This document shows, one piece after another, positions 54,152 through 63,864 of a DNA stretch of 64,000 nucleotides. The notes beneath the pieces are model-generated. The model saw nothing but the letters and a program-made list of their open reading frames with translations, ran no database searches and was not told where the DNA came from. A program made the translations under genes and the position numbers. The stretch is from Trichococcus alkaliphilus (GTDB lineage: Bacteria; Bacillota; Bacilli; Lactobacillales; Aerococcaceae), in assembly GCF_003008695.1 (NCBI RefSeq), contig NZ_PXZT01000012.1, forward strand, positions 1 through 64,000, read 5' to 3'. How positions within the stretch are numbered: position 1 is the stretch's first letter; the number at the start of each line of letters is the position of its first letter.

Positions 54152-55303
54152 TCAAGGATATTTTTTCATCGAAACCATTTGGATCAGGACGAGCATCAGA
54201 CTGGTCAGGAGGGCAATAAAGGCAATACTTTGGATACCGCTAAGGTTGATGACGATGGCGGCCAAGCTGGCGCCGAACGCACCGCCCAGCTGGATCAAGG
54301 AGCTGTTGATGCTGAGCATGAAGCTGGATTTGTTTTCGGTCACCTGGGCGATGCCGGTGTTGAGCTGCAGCCCGGTGAACCAGGCGCTCATCAGCCACAC
54401 GATAATGAAGAGCACACTCAGCCATTTCGACGGTTGGAAAACAAGGATCAGCAGCATCGCTGCCGTTTGGAGTACCGCCCCGAGCATCAGTGACTTGGCG
54501 TATCCGATGGCATCCGATACATGGCCGCCGATCAGATTGCCCGTGAAACTGGCGAGGCCAAGCGCAACCAATATCAGGCTCATCAGCGGTTCGATGGAAG
54601 GGAAAAGCAGCAACAAGTACGGCGTAGCATAGGTATAGAACGCATTGTACCCCATGAACATGGCAAACGTATAGGCAAGCAGCAGCAACGTTTTTCCGTC
54701 CTTAAAGAACTGCAGCTCGTTCTTCAAATCCAGTTTTGTGGCCTCGTGGTCCGCTTTCGGCAAATATTTCAGGAAATAAGCGAGGGACAACAGCATCATG
54801 GCATTCAATATCCAAAAAATGCTGCGCCAATCCAGCATGGAGGATAAGGCGCGCGTCAATGGGATGCCGATAACGAGCGCTAAGGAACTGCCCATGATGT
54901 AGAAAGCCAAGGAACGCCCTTGTCTATCTTTGGGAGAGAGCGCCAAAATCGTCGAAATGGCCAGCACACCATAACTGTTGGCGGAAATCCCCATCAGGAG
55001 CCGGACAATGAGCAGTTGCACAAAACTTTGGGCATAGATGAGCGCGAATGTCGTCAAAATCGTCGCAAACAGCATCAGCTTCAGCATCCTGCTGCGTTCG
55101 ACCTTCCGGAACAGGATCAAAGTGATTGGTACCCCGAACGCGGCCCCATAGGAGTACATCGTATTCAACAATCCGGACTCGGCCACCGAGATGCCCAGCG
55201 AAACGGCCACCTTGTCCAAGATGCCGCTGAAGACAAACGCCGTCATGGCAAGGACAAAGCTCATCAAACTGAAGACCAGTAACATAATATTTGGTTTTTT
55301 CAT
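54152..55303 (-). CDS. Major facilitator superfamily transporter
   Basis: A 383-residue MFS protein with 12 predicted helices, of the AraJ/drug:H+ antiporter-1 type. The loop 2-3 motif is present in modified form (YGAAFGVPITLILFRKVERSRML), and motif C-like GSSLALVIGIPLTRALSSMLDWRSIFWI in helix 5. Likely an efflux pump for drugs or sugars; the substrate is not known. ATG 55303 follows AAAGGAG. Its promoter has a 19-base spacer, suggesting a MerR-type activator. Confidence 0.87.
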   Translation of the reverse strand: MKKPNIMLLVFSLMSFVLAMTAFVFSGILDKVAVSLGISVAESGLLNTMYSYGAAFGVPITLILFRKVERSRMLKLMLFATILTTFALIYAQSFVQLLIVRLLMGISANSYGVLAISTILALSPKDRQGRSLAFYIMGSSLALVIGIPLTRALSSMLDWRSIFWILNAMMLLSLAYFLKYLPKADHEATKLDLKNELQFFKDGKTLLLLAYTFAMFMGYNAFYTYATPYLLLLFPSIEPLMSLILVALGLASFTGNLIGGHVSDAIGYAKSLMLGAVLQTAAMLLILVFQPSKWLSVLFIIVWLMSAWFTGLQLNTGIAQVTENKSSFMLSINSSLIQLGGAFGASLAAIVINLSGIQSIAFIALLTSLMLVLIQMVSMKKYP

Positions 55304-55402
55304 TTTATTCTCCTTTAGGCAGGGATTTCTATCCCCTGGTTTGATTACGGTTACAAAAGGCCGCGCCCGGATTATCCGTTCAGCTTTTCCGCATATAAAA
55401 CC

Positions 55403-55433
55403 AGTATACAGGTTAAACTGAACTTCAAGTCAA
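55403..55433 (-). promoter_or_regulatory. Promoter of the MFS gene with 19-base spacer
   Basis: On the minus strand TTGACT (55433-55428) and TATACT (55408-55403) are separated by 19 bases, with a partial dyad GTT-N6-AAC in the spacer. Such long spacers are typical of promoters twisted by MerR-family activators. Confidence 0.5.
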
Positions 55434-55470
55434 GGAGATTCGTGAAAATTTCTTTTACGGCAACAGGAAG

Positions 55471-55629
55471 GTGGAGGATGCCGGGAAAATTGTAAAATTG
55501 AATTTTCAAAAACAAGAAGAGAATGTGCTGATCTTATTCGAAGTAAAAACTGATCCGGATGAACAGATAGTACTATCTATGTTAAAAAAAGAACATAAAT
55601 TAGCGGAAAATGGTCAATTGATAAGATGA
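55471..55629 (+). pseudogene. Possible gene remnant, 52 codons
   Basis: An open frame with protein-like composition (NFQKQEENVLILFEVKTDP, then LSMLKKEHKLAENGQL) ends at 55629 and remains open upstream to about 55417, without a credible start or ribosome site. It may be the C-terminal relic of a lost gene, or chance. I do not recognise it. It lies in the 411-base gap between the MFS and EIIC genes. Confidence 0.25.
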
Positions 55630-55671
55630 GCTGAGTGCTATACTGAATAAGTGTTAAAGAAAGCGCTTAAC
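55618..55671 (+). promoter_or_regulatory. Promoter and cre-like site of the PTS operon
   Basis: TTGATA (55618-55623), a 15-base spacer and an extended -10 TGCTATACT (-10 at 55639-55644). At 55658-55671 lies AGAAAGCGCTTAAC, with the cre core AAAGCGCTT; flanked by GTTAA and TTAAC. It could bind CcpA just behind the transcript start. Confidence 0.5.
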
Positions 55672-55714
55672 AGCCGGCGTAAGCGTGAAAAATAGAAATT
55701 TGGAGGTTGTTCAA

Positions 55715-57061
55715 ATGAGTTTCTTTGATAAATTTCAGACAGGTTTAGAAAAAATTGTTGGACCCATTGCGACAAAAGTCGGAGAAAACAAGTTTATCAT
55801 TGCATTAACTGAAGGTTTCATGCTTACGATGCCAATTACTTTAGGGGTTGCACTGATCGCAGTATTAACAAATTTCCCAATACCAGCTTGGGTAAGTTTT
55901 TTACAAAATGCGGGATTGTATGATGTAGGGAACCAAATAATCACATTAACATTATCCTTATTAGCAGTTTACGTAGTAGGAGCTATTGGTTATCGATACA
56001 CAGTCAATGAAGGCGAGCATGGTATGACCGGGGCGTTATTATCTTTGGCATCATTTATTGCGCTTATGCCAGTTGAAAACCTTACTAAAGCTGATGGATC
56101 CCCAATAACTGCAATAGCAACTGAAAAAATGGGAAGCCAAGGGATCCTTGTTGCAATTCTGATTGGCTTGTTCATTCCGTGGTTGTATGTGAGATTAACA
56201 AGAAAGAAACTTGTATTAAAATTACCTGAATCCGTACCACCAAATGTAAGTCAATCCATGGCACCAACTTTTGTGGCAATGATCATCTTTTCATTGATAT
56301 TCTTTATTAAATATGTAACGGGGCTAACACCTTACGGCAATGTTTTTACAATGATCACAACTATTGTTGCTGAACCGATTTCTGCTTTTGGTGCAACCCC
56401 AATTGCCTTGATCGTAGTATTTACACTAATGAATCTCTTCTGGTTCTTTGGGGTCCACCCAAATACAATCTTAATGGTTTATATGCCTATCTTAATGATG
56501 GCTGGTATTTCGAATCAAGAAGCATTCCTTGCAGGAAAAGAATTGCCATTTTATGCATTTGCCATTGTGGGGTCTGCCGTTCAAATCGGGGGAGCTGGAA
56601 ATACATTAGGTTTATGTATTGCTACACTGTTTGGTAAATCAGAAAAATATAAAGCAATGAGAAAATTAGTGATTCCAGCCAACATTTTCAATATCAATGA
56701 ACCGATTATTTTTGGTTTTCCTTTGATGCTGAATCCGCTCTATTTTGTTCCGATGGTGTTGTCTCCTTTAGTTTCAGGTTTGTTTGCAATGTTTTATATG
56801 AACCTTCTTGATATTAATGTGAACCCAACCGTTTCAATGCCTTGGGTAACGCCAGGTTTCGTGACGACATTTTTCACAGGAGGATTTTCATTAGCTCTAT
56901 TGTGGTTCTTATGCCTATTTATCCATTTTGTAATGTATCTGCCTTTCTTCTTGATGGATGACAGAAGAGCAATCCAAGAAGAACGCGAACAAACCCAATC
57001 CCAAACCCAATCTCAAGACCAAACCCAAAGCCAAAATCAAACCCAAACCCAAGCAGTCTAA
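55715..57061 (+). CDS. PTS EIIC component, lactose/cellobiose family
   Basis: A 448-residue membrane-spanning EIIC. It begins SFFDKFQTGLEKIVGPIATKV, followed by about ten hydrophobic segments and the family's conserved NIFNINEPIIFGFPLMLNP loop near the substrate site. The last 30 residues form an unusual Gln-rich tail of Q-T-Q / Q-S-Q repeats coded by hexanucleotide repeats. ATG 55715 follows GGAGGTTGTT; the longer frame starts in the promoter leader. Together with EIIB at 62438 it makes a beta-glucoside or chitobiose-type permease; EIIA is not in the window. Confidence 0.92.
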   Translation: MSFFDKFQTGLEKIVGPIATKVGENKFIIALTEGFMLTMPITLGVALIAVLTNFPIPAWVSFLQNAGLYDVGNQIITLTLSLLAVYVVGAIGYRYTVNEGEHGMTGALLSLASFIALMPVENLTKADGSPITAIATEKMGSQGILVAILIGLFIPWLYVRLTRKKLVLKLPESVPPNVSQSMAPTFVAMIIFSLIFFIKYVTGLTPYGNVFTMITTIVAEPISAFGATPIALIVVFTLMNLFWFFGVHPNTILMVYMPILMMAGISNQEAFLAGKELPFYAFAIVGSAVQIGGAGNTLGLCIATLFGKSEKYKAMRKLVIPANIFNINEPIIFGFPLMLNPLYFVPMVLSPLVSGLFAMFYMNLLDINVNPTVSMPWVTPGFVTTFFTGGFSLALLWFLCLFIHFVMYLPFFLMDDRRAIQEEREQTQSQTQSQDQTQSQNQTQTQAV

Positions 57062-57106
57062 GCTGAAAAGGTTTGAAGACAGAATGATAAATGGAGATGA
57101 AGCTTT

Positions 57107-57841
57107 ATGGCAAAAATTCAATGTAATGTGATCTCGTATGTGCTTAAAAGAACAGTGGACGTAACCATAATTTTACCGACTATTTCTATACCAGAAGCTA
57201 TTCAAAATAAAGGTGAGCTGCATCATGAATATCCATTGAAATATCCAGTTCTCTATCTACTGCATGGTTATGGAAATAATCATGCGCAATGGACAGGATA
57301 TTCTAATGTTGAATTATATGCAGAGGAAAGAAAAATTGCAGTGGTGATGTTTTCAGGAGAAAATAAAGCCTATCTTTCGAATGAAAACGATGATTTTGAG
57401 AAATTTATTGAAGACGAGCTTCCAGAGTTCATCACAAATACGTTCCCTATTTCCAAACGGAAAGAGGACACTTATATTGCAGGCTTATCCATGGGTGGAT
57501 TTGGTGCCTTATACAATGGACTGAAGCGACCCGATTTATATCAAGCCATCGGTGCATTCTCACCGGCACTGCGCATGCAGGGCGTGGCGGTTGATTTATT
57601 TGATATTGTGGAAAATCTGGATGCTGCGCAACCCATTTACCTTGCGTGTGGCGAAAATGACTTTTTATATGAAGATAATGTCAAATTTGCCCAAAAATTA
57701 AAGGAAAAGAATTTTGAACATACTTGGACCTTGGCGCCAAATTATCAACATGAATGGCGTTTTTGGAATGAATATATCGAAAAATTCTTAGATTGGCTTC
57801 CGAGGACTGACGGCTATAAAGATGTAAGAAGACCAGTTTGA
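57107..57841 (+). CDS. Esterase of the esterase-D/tributyrin esterase family
   Basis: A 244-residue alpha/beta-hydrolase: LYLLHGYGNNHAQW (oxyanion region), nucleophile Ser in GLSMGGFGAL, Asp in CGENDFLYED and His in YQHEW. The size and sequence style fit EstA-type acyl esterases that remove acetyl or other short acyl groups. ATG 57107 follows GGAGATG. It follows EIIC in the operon, so it may deacylate the incoming sugar. Its stop codon TGA (57839-57841) appears to lie in the right end of the TnpB element, so the last residues may differ from the original. Confidence 0.85.
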   Translation: MAKIQCNVISYVLKRTVDVTIILPTISIPEAIQNKGELHHEYPLKYPVLYLLHGYGNNHAQWTGYSNVELYAEERKIAVVMFSGENKAYLSNENDDFEKFIEDELPEFITNTFPISKRKEDTYIAGLSMGGFGALYNGLKRPDLYQAIGAFSPALRMQGVAVDLFDIVENLDAAQPIYLACGENDFLYEDNVKFAQKLKEKNFEHTWTLAPNYQHEWRFWNEYIEKFLDWLPRTDGYKDVRRPV

Positions 57842-57845
57842 ACTA

Positions 57846-57930
57846 CTCCCACCTACGCATTTGCTTAGGGGTGGGAGATTCCTACGAACACCGGAGTATC
57901 CCCCGGTTCATTGAGTAGGCTAGCCCCGCA
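57846..57930 (-). ncRNA. Predicted omega RNA scaffold at the 3' end of tnpB
   Basis: By analogy with ISDra2 TnpB, the guide RNA scaffold covers the 3' end of tnpB and the right end. Two hairpins are visible here on the minus strand: ACCGG-N8-CCGGT (about 57890-57915) and CTCCCACC-N16-GGTGGGAG (57846-57877), the latter with the tnpB stop in its loop. The guide would then be the sequence flanking the right end, i.e. the antisense of the esterase 3' end. The extent is not measured. Confidence 0.45.
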
Positions 57931-59073
57931 GATTCCTGCGGTTAGAAGTCTCAAGGCTTCATTCATGATATTGATGCTTGCGTTCAGATCCCGGTCGTGG
58001 TGGGCATGGCACTTCGGGCACGCCCATTCCCGGACCGCGAGATTCTTCACGTCTTTGTTTTGGTATCCGCAGCAGGAACAGAGTTGACTGGACGGAAAGT
58101 TTCGGGCGACCGCTACGATCTGTTTGCCGTACCAGCCTGCTTTGTATTCCAGCATGGACCGGAATTGAGACCAACTGGCTTCGCTGATGGCTTTCGCCAA
58201 ATTGGGATTCCTGATCAGGTTGGTTACATGCAGATCCTCGATGCCGATGATGTCGTGGTTTTTGACGATTTCGGTCGATATTTTCTGCAGGTAATCGGTT
58301 CTGGCGTTGCGAATCTGTTCGTGGATTCGGGCTACTTTGACGCGCTGCTTTTGGTAGTTTTTTGATTCGGACAATTTTCGTCCGTCCTTTTTTGCTTGCC
58401 TTGTCCTCCTGGAAAGGATTTTTTGTTCCTTAGCGAGTTTCTGTTCCAGTTTGTGAAAAACTCGCGGGTTCTCATAGACGGTATTGTCTGAAACTACGGC
58501 GAAATCCTTCAACCCGACATCGACACCGCAAGCGGAACCCGTTTTCGGCAGTTCCTGGACAGCGGTTTCGACCAAAAGGGAAATGAAATATTTCCCAGAA
58601 GGGTTTCGTCGGATGGTGGCGTTCAGTATCCTGCCTGCCACTTCTTTGGACTTGGCGAATTTGACCAGCCCCAATTTGGGCAGTTTCAGTTTGTTGCCCA
58701 CGATGGCGATGTTGCTGTTCGTCTGTTTGGTTGTGTAGGATTGGACGGGGTTGCTTTTGGTTTTGAAGCGCGGCGCACGGTTCTGCTTTTTGAAAAAACG
58801 ATCGAAAGAAGCGCTGAGGTTCCGCAGTGCGGACTGCAGCGCGATGCTGTCGACTTCCTGCAGCCAGAGCGTCTCTGTTTCCTTTTTCAGCAACGTCAAC
58901 TGGGCGGAACAGGCACAGTAATTCAAACCTAATCCCGTCTGTTCATAGGTTTTGTTCCATTCGGACAGAAAATGGTTGAACACGAAACGGGAGCAGCCGA
59001 TGGTCTTCCCGATCAGGATGCGTTGTTGTTGATTGGGGTAGATCCGAAACTTGTAGGCTTTATGGATCATCAT
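57865..59073 (-). CDS. tnpB: TnpB, RNA-guided nuclease of an IS200/IS605-type element
   Basis: A 402-residue TnpB (OrfB of IS605). N-terminal helix-turn-helix part ([20 protein letters not shown]), the RuvC-like core with the first Asp in [12 protein letters not shown], the Glu in IIGIEDLHV and the last Asp in [12 protein letters not shown], and the zinc ribbon [11 protein letters not shown] ... [13 protein letters not shown]. All active-site residues are present, so the nuclease should be functional. ATG 59073 is spaced seven bases from AAGGTGA; ATG 59079 adjoins it. TnpB proteins are the ancestors of Cas12 and cut DNA next to a TAM, guided by omega RNA. Confidence 0.93.
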   Translation of the reverse strand: MMIHKAYKFRIYPNQQQRILIGKTIGCSRFVFNHFLSEWNKTYEQTGLGLNYCACSAQLTLLKKETETLWLQEVDSIALQSALRNLSASFDRFFKKQNRAPRFKTKSNPVQSYTTKQTNSNIAIVGNKLKLPKLGLVKFAKSKEVAGRILNATIRRNPSGKYFISLLVETAVQELPKTGSACGVDVGLKDFAVVSDNTVYENPRVFHKLEQKLAKEQKILSRRTRQAKKDGRKLSESKNYQKQRVKVARIHEQIRNARTDYLQKISTEIVKNHDIIGIEDLHVTNLIRNPNLAKAISEASWSQFRSMLEYKAGWYGKQIVAVARNFPSSQLCSCCGYQNKDVKNLAVREWACPKCHAHHDRDLNASINIMNEALRLLTAGICGASLLNEPGDTPVFVGISHP

Positions 59074-59183
59074 TGTCATTCACCTTCTTATACCATCCAT
59101 CGTACACGAACGTACGTTCTATGTCGAGCGGGAGGGCCTTCGTTAGCAACAAGAATTTTTCAAAAAAAATAGGCTAATGCCTA

Positions 59184-59254
59184 CCGACATTCATCTCCCG
59201 CCTACTCGTTGGGCTGCGTCCGGTTCACTCCTTGAGGCGGGAGTCTTCTGTCGG
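59184..59254. other. Left-end hairpin of the TnpB element
   Basis: CCGACA...CTCCCGCC pairs with GGCGGGAG...TGTCGG, a long subterminal hairpin. It sits in the gap between the tnpB start and the GH1 gene; the GH1 ribosome site lies just outside. Confidence 0.6.
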
Positions 59255-59275
59255 AAAAAGATAAAGGAGTGTTGA

Positions 59276-60745
<1,470 letters not shown>

Positions 60746-60771
60746 TCCCAATTGATGAATGAGGTGTTTCC

Positions 60772-61623
60772 ATGCGAATGATTTTTGATAACGAATACGA
60801 GGATTTAAAAGCGAGTGTGATCCGGAGAACCGATCCGAATAAACACTGCCTATTAGTAGAACAAGCAGGCACCAATTTAAGTCAAAGTATTATTGAAACG
60901 CATTGGCATGAATGGCTGGAAGTCACTTATATTATCGAAGGGTCCATGCAAGTTCAGTTTCCGAATGGACAATTAGAGGTCAACGAAGGACAAGTTGCTT
61001 TGATCGGTATGCAAACACTGCACAAGATTACCGGGGATACAGGGAAATATCACTTCAAATGTTTGCATATCAACTTCGGTTTAATTTCTCAATACGTAAA
61101 TCCTTCAGTCTTGATGGACAAAGTAGTCCTTATCAAAAATACAGAATACTTAATCAAGGTTCTCGAAAATATTGATGCATTGATGGATTTGGACAATGTC
61201 GTTTCAAATATTCGCTATCAAAGCAATCTGTTGGAATTGCTGGCAATCGGTGTTGAAGAAGTTGAAAATGCTTCAGAAATGGATTCTCCGAGAGGGCCGA
61301 TAGATTTCTTTTCCAAAATACTCTTTTATCTGGGTGAGCATTATCAAAATAATTTGTCGTTGGAACAGGTCGCGAAGCATTTTGGTTATTCCTCGCAACA
61401 CTTGTCGCTGATGTTCAAAAAACAACTTGGCATCAACTATAAAGCGTACTTGACTCGGATCAGATTAGAAAAGGTAAAATTTCTGCTGGTGAATACTGAT
61501 AATAGGTTGTTGGAAATCGCATTGGACAGTGGTTTTACATCCGAACATTCATTAATTAAAAATTTTAAGAAAACGTACCAACGGACACCTACAGAATATC
61601 GTCGGGAAAATCGGATAGGATGA
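60772..61623 (+). CDS. AraC-family regulator of the PTS operon
   Basis: A 283-residue AraC regulator with N-terminal cupin (HWHEWLEVTYIIEGSMQVQFPNGQLEVNEGQVALI) and C-terminal HTH pair (NLSLEQVAKHFGYSSQHLSLM and RLLEIALDSGFTSEHSLIK, then FKKTYQRTPTEYRREN). ATG 60772 follows GAGGTG. It lies inside the operon between GH1 and the deacetylase, so it probably senses the sugar or its phosphate, like ChbR of the chitobiose system. Confidence 0.88.
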   Translation: MRMIFDNEYEDLKASVIRRTDPNKHCLLVEQAGTNLSQSIIETHWHEWLEVTYIIEGSMQVQFPNGQLEVNEGQVALIGMQTLHKITGDTGKYHFKCLHINFGLISQYVNPSVLMDKVVLIKNTEYLIKVLENIDALMDLDNVVSNIRYQSNLLELLAIGVEEVENASEMDSPRGPIDFFSKILFYLGEHYQNNLSLEQVAKHFGYSSQHLSLMFKKQLGINYKAYLTRIRLEKVKFLLVNTDNRLLEIALDSGFTSEHSLIKNFKKTYQRTPTEYRRENRIG

Positions 61624-61661
61624 AATAATCTGAGAGTGACATTCTTCATGGAGATGATTGT

Positions 61662-62423
61662 ATGCCAAAGTTAATTTTGCGAGCGGATGATTTAGGAATC
61701 AGTGAAGGGGTTAATTACGGAATCTATAAAGCTGTCAGCGATGGGGCAATTTCTTGTGTGGGATTAATGTCCAACATGCCTGCAGCCGAACATGGCTATA
61801 AACTGGTGGAAAAGGCTTGTACTTGTGTCGGGCTACACCTGAACATTTGCTTAGGGAATCCTGTAGCCGCCCCCGCTAAAATCCCGTCTTTAGTGAACGA
61901 AGCGGGTCTATTTTATACGAGTCGGGAAATAAACCAGAGAAAGAACGATACAGCAGACTTAGCGGAATGTGTGATTGAGATAAAAGCACAAATTCATCGA
62001 TTTGAACAAATCACAGGCAAAAAACCGGATTATGTCGATGGTCATGCTATCATGTCGCCTACATTTTTTCAGGCAATAAAGGCAGTCACCGAAGAACAAC
62101 ACTTATTTTTTTCGATGCCTTCATTCGATAAAAAATGGGGAAACGACAATGAAATATACGGATTGGATTTCTTGAGCTTCAATGAAAAAGGTCTCTACAA
62201 TCCCAGCGAATACTTTGAACGTAATCTAGCAAAAATGAACGCCCAGTGTTGTTCTATTGCGGTTTTTCATCCAGGTTTTTTAGATCAATTTATCCTGGAC
62301 CACTCTTCCTATACGTTCATACGTCCAATGGAATGCGAATTCCTGTGCAGTGAGTGGCTGGAAAATTGGATCGATCAAAATAATATTAAAATTGTTGATT
62401 TTAATAATTATAAGGGTATTTAA
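61662..62423 (+). CDS. chbG: ChbG/YdjC-type carbohydrate deacetylase
   Basis: A 253-residue deacetylase of the YdjC/ChbG family, which removes an N-acetyl group from chitobiose-6-phosphate or related sugars. Metal-site motifs: LRADDLGIS at the N-terminus, VGLHLNIC, and YVDGHAIMSPT; FHPGFLD near the C-terminus. ATG 61662 follows GGAGATG. Its presence beside EIIB, GH1 and an esterase suggests that the imported sugar carries acetyl groups. Confidence 0.9.
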   Translation: MPKLILRADDLGISEGVNYGIYKAVSDGAISCVGLMSNMPAAEHGYKLVEKACTCVGLHLNICLGNPVAAPAKIPSLVNEAGLFYTSREINQRKNDTADLAECVIEIKAQIHRFEQITGKKPDYVDGHAIMSPTFFQAIKAVTEEQHLFFSMPSFDKKWGNDNEIYGLDFLSFNEKGLYNPSEYFERNLAKMNAQCCSIAVFHPGFLDQFILDHSSYTFIRPMECEFLCSEWLENWIDQNNIKIVDFNNYKGI

Positions 62424-62437
62424 TGGAGGAATAACTG

Positions 62438-62737
62438 ATGAAAAAAATAGTATTGTTATGTGCAGCAGGAATGTCCACAAGTTTATTGGTTAAGAAAATG
62501 GAGCAAGCAGCGAAGGAAGAAAATTTTGAGGTGAAGATTGAAGCGCACTCTGTTTCAGGTTTCAAAGATCATACAGCAGGTGCAGATGTAGTCCTGCTGG
62601 GACCGCAAGTGCGTTTTCAATTAGCAAAAATCAAAAGCGGGATAGACTGTCCGGTTGAAGCGATTGATGTAGTGGCATATGGTCGTATGGACGGAAAAAC
62701 AGTCATGCAACGTGCAAAGCAATTGATGGGTGAATAA
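62438..62737 (+). CDS. PTS EIIB component, lactose/cellobiose family
   Basis: A 99-residue EIIB. The phosphorylated Cys is at position 8 (IVLLCAAGMSTSLLVKKM); GPQVRFQL follows in the centre. Typical length (~100). ATG 62438 follows AATGGAGG. It accepts phosphate from an EIIA that is not encoded in the window and passes it to the sugar in EIIC at 55715. Confidence 0.95.
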   Translation: MKKIVLLCAAGMSTSLLVKKMEQAAKEENFEVKIEAHSVSGFKDHTAGADVVLLGPQVRFQLAKIKSGIDCPVEAIDVVAYGRMDGKTVMQRAKQLMGE

Positions 62738-62791
62738 TCCTATAAGAATCAATTGGGTCCTCATCAAATCAGAGACAAAATAACAGTACGA

Positions 62792-62828
62792 AGAGTTGCA
62801 AACAAATCTGAGTTTGTGACTCTTTTTT
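62792..62828 (+). terminator. Intrinsic terminator directly before the ROK gene
   Basis: AGAGTTGCAAAC ... GTTTGTGACTCTTTTTT. The T run touches the AGGAGGGG ribosome site of the next gene, so no promoter fits between them. Confidence 0.8.
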
Positions 62829-62840
62829 AGGAGGGGTGAA

Positions 62841-63743
62841 ATGACGATACGTGACTATTTTACAATTGATATTGGAGGTACTTATATTAAGTATGCCATT
62901 GTGGATGAAGCATTTGAGCTGAAGCAGCAGGATAAGGTGTCCACACCAAAAAATAAAGAAATGTTGATAGAAATGATTTATGGTCTGATTGGCCAACATC
63001 CCGAATTGTCTGGGGTTGCGATTTGTTGTCCAGGAAAGGTGACCTCAGATGGAACAGTCTACTATGGCGGCGCGTTACCGTTTATGCATGAAACGCCTTT
63101 AGCTTCGTTGATTACAACAAAATTCGCGATTCCTTGTTCGGTAATAAATGATGGCAAGGCAGCGGCATTGGCTGAACACGCAAAAGGCAATCTAAGAGGC
63201 GTGGCAAATGGTGCTGCGGTGATCCTTGGGAGCGGCGTTGGTGGGGGAATCATCCTGAATAATAGCCTATTGATGGGCGCCAATGATCAGGCCGGAGAAT
63301 TCAGTTTCATCAATGCGAATCTTGATACGCGCCCAGTAGCGGGTCAGATGGTGGGGAGAAAACTGTCAGCCGTACATTTTGTGAATGAATGTGGCCGATT
63401 ATTAGCGTTAGAGGATCACGATGATGGCCAAACAGTCTTTCGCGAAATTGAGAATGGATCTGACGAAAGGGTTGTGTCTTTGTTCAAAGATTATTGTCGA
63501 AAGGTTGCATCATTGATCATGAATGTTCAGGCAACCTTGGATATCGAAAAAGTAGTAATTGGTGGCGGAATCAGCTCACAGCCTATCTTAGTTGAAACGA
63601 TCCAAAGTCAATATTATCAATTAATTGAAGAAATGGGCTTCTTCGGTGAAATGCTGCATAAAGTAGACATTGAAGTTTGCGCCTACTCAAACAGCGCAAA
63701 CCTGATCGGCGCACTTTCGTATTTTAAAACAGTACATTCCTGA
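62841..63743 (+). CDS. ROK-family sugar kinase (beta-glucoside kinase-like)
   Basis: A 300-residue ROK protein. ATP-phosphate loop DIGGTYIKYAI at the N-terminus, SGVAICCPGKVTSDG, GSGVGGGIILNN and the catalytic Asp region CSVINDGKAAALAE. It lacks the CxCGxxGC zinc motif of glucokinases and NagC/Mlc, as does BglK of Klebsiella and Listeria, so a beta-glucoside or related kinase is likely. No DNA-binding domain. ATG 62841 follows AGGAGGGG. Last gene of the operon. Confidence 0.88.
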   Translation: MTIRDYFTIDIGGTYIKYAIVDEAFELKQQDKVSTPKNKEMLIEMIYGLIGQHPELSGVAICCPGKVTSDGTVYYGGALPFMHETPLASLITTKFAIPCSVINDGKAAALAEHAKGNLRGVANGAAVILGSGVGGGIILNNSLLMGANDQAGEFSFINANLDTRPVAGQMVGRKLSAVHFVNECGRLLALEDHDDGQTVFREIENGSDERVVSLFKDYCRKVASLIMNVQATLDIEKVVIGGGISSQPILVETIQSQYYQLIEEMGFFGEMLHKVDIEVCAYSNSANLIGALSYFKTVHS

Positions 63744-63760
63744 AGTAATGTATCGAATCA

Positions 63761-63808
63761 TAGAAATCAAAAAAGACACGCGTCCGTGTCTTTTATTGAT
63801 TTCTATTT
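63761..63808. terminator. Bidirectional terminator
   Basis: TAGAAATCAA..AAAGACACG-CGTC-CGTGTCTTT..TTGATTTCTA, a long nearly perfect stem between the convergent ROK gene and the partial gene at the window edge. Confidence 0.9.
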
Positions 63809-63864
63809 TTGTAATTGTAATGCTTATACATCTTTGTGCTTAGCGTCCCGTTTGTTGCATCCAC

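Larger units (their letters stand above)
57838..59260 (-). mobile_element. TnpB-only IS200/IS605-type element (IS1341 group)
   Basis: The element carries only tnpB, no tnpA. Both ends have subterminal hairpins instead of inverted repeats: right end CTCCCACC/GGTGGGAG (57846-57877) and left end CTCCCGCC/GGCGGGAG with an outer CCGACA/TGTCGG pair (59184-59254). The right boundary is guessed at TTGA near 57838, i.e. TCAA on the minus strand, a cleavage motif known from IS608; the left boundary is about 59254-59262. It lies between the esterase and the GH1 gene and splits the PTS operon. Confidence 0.75.
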
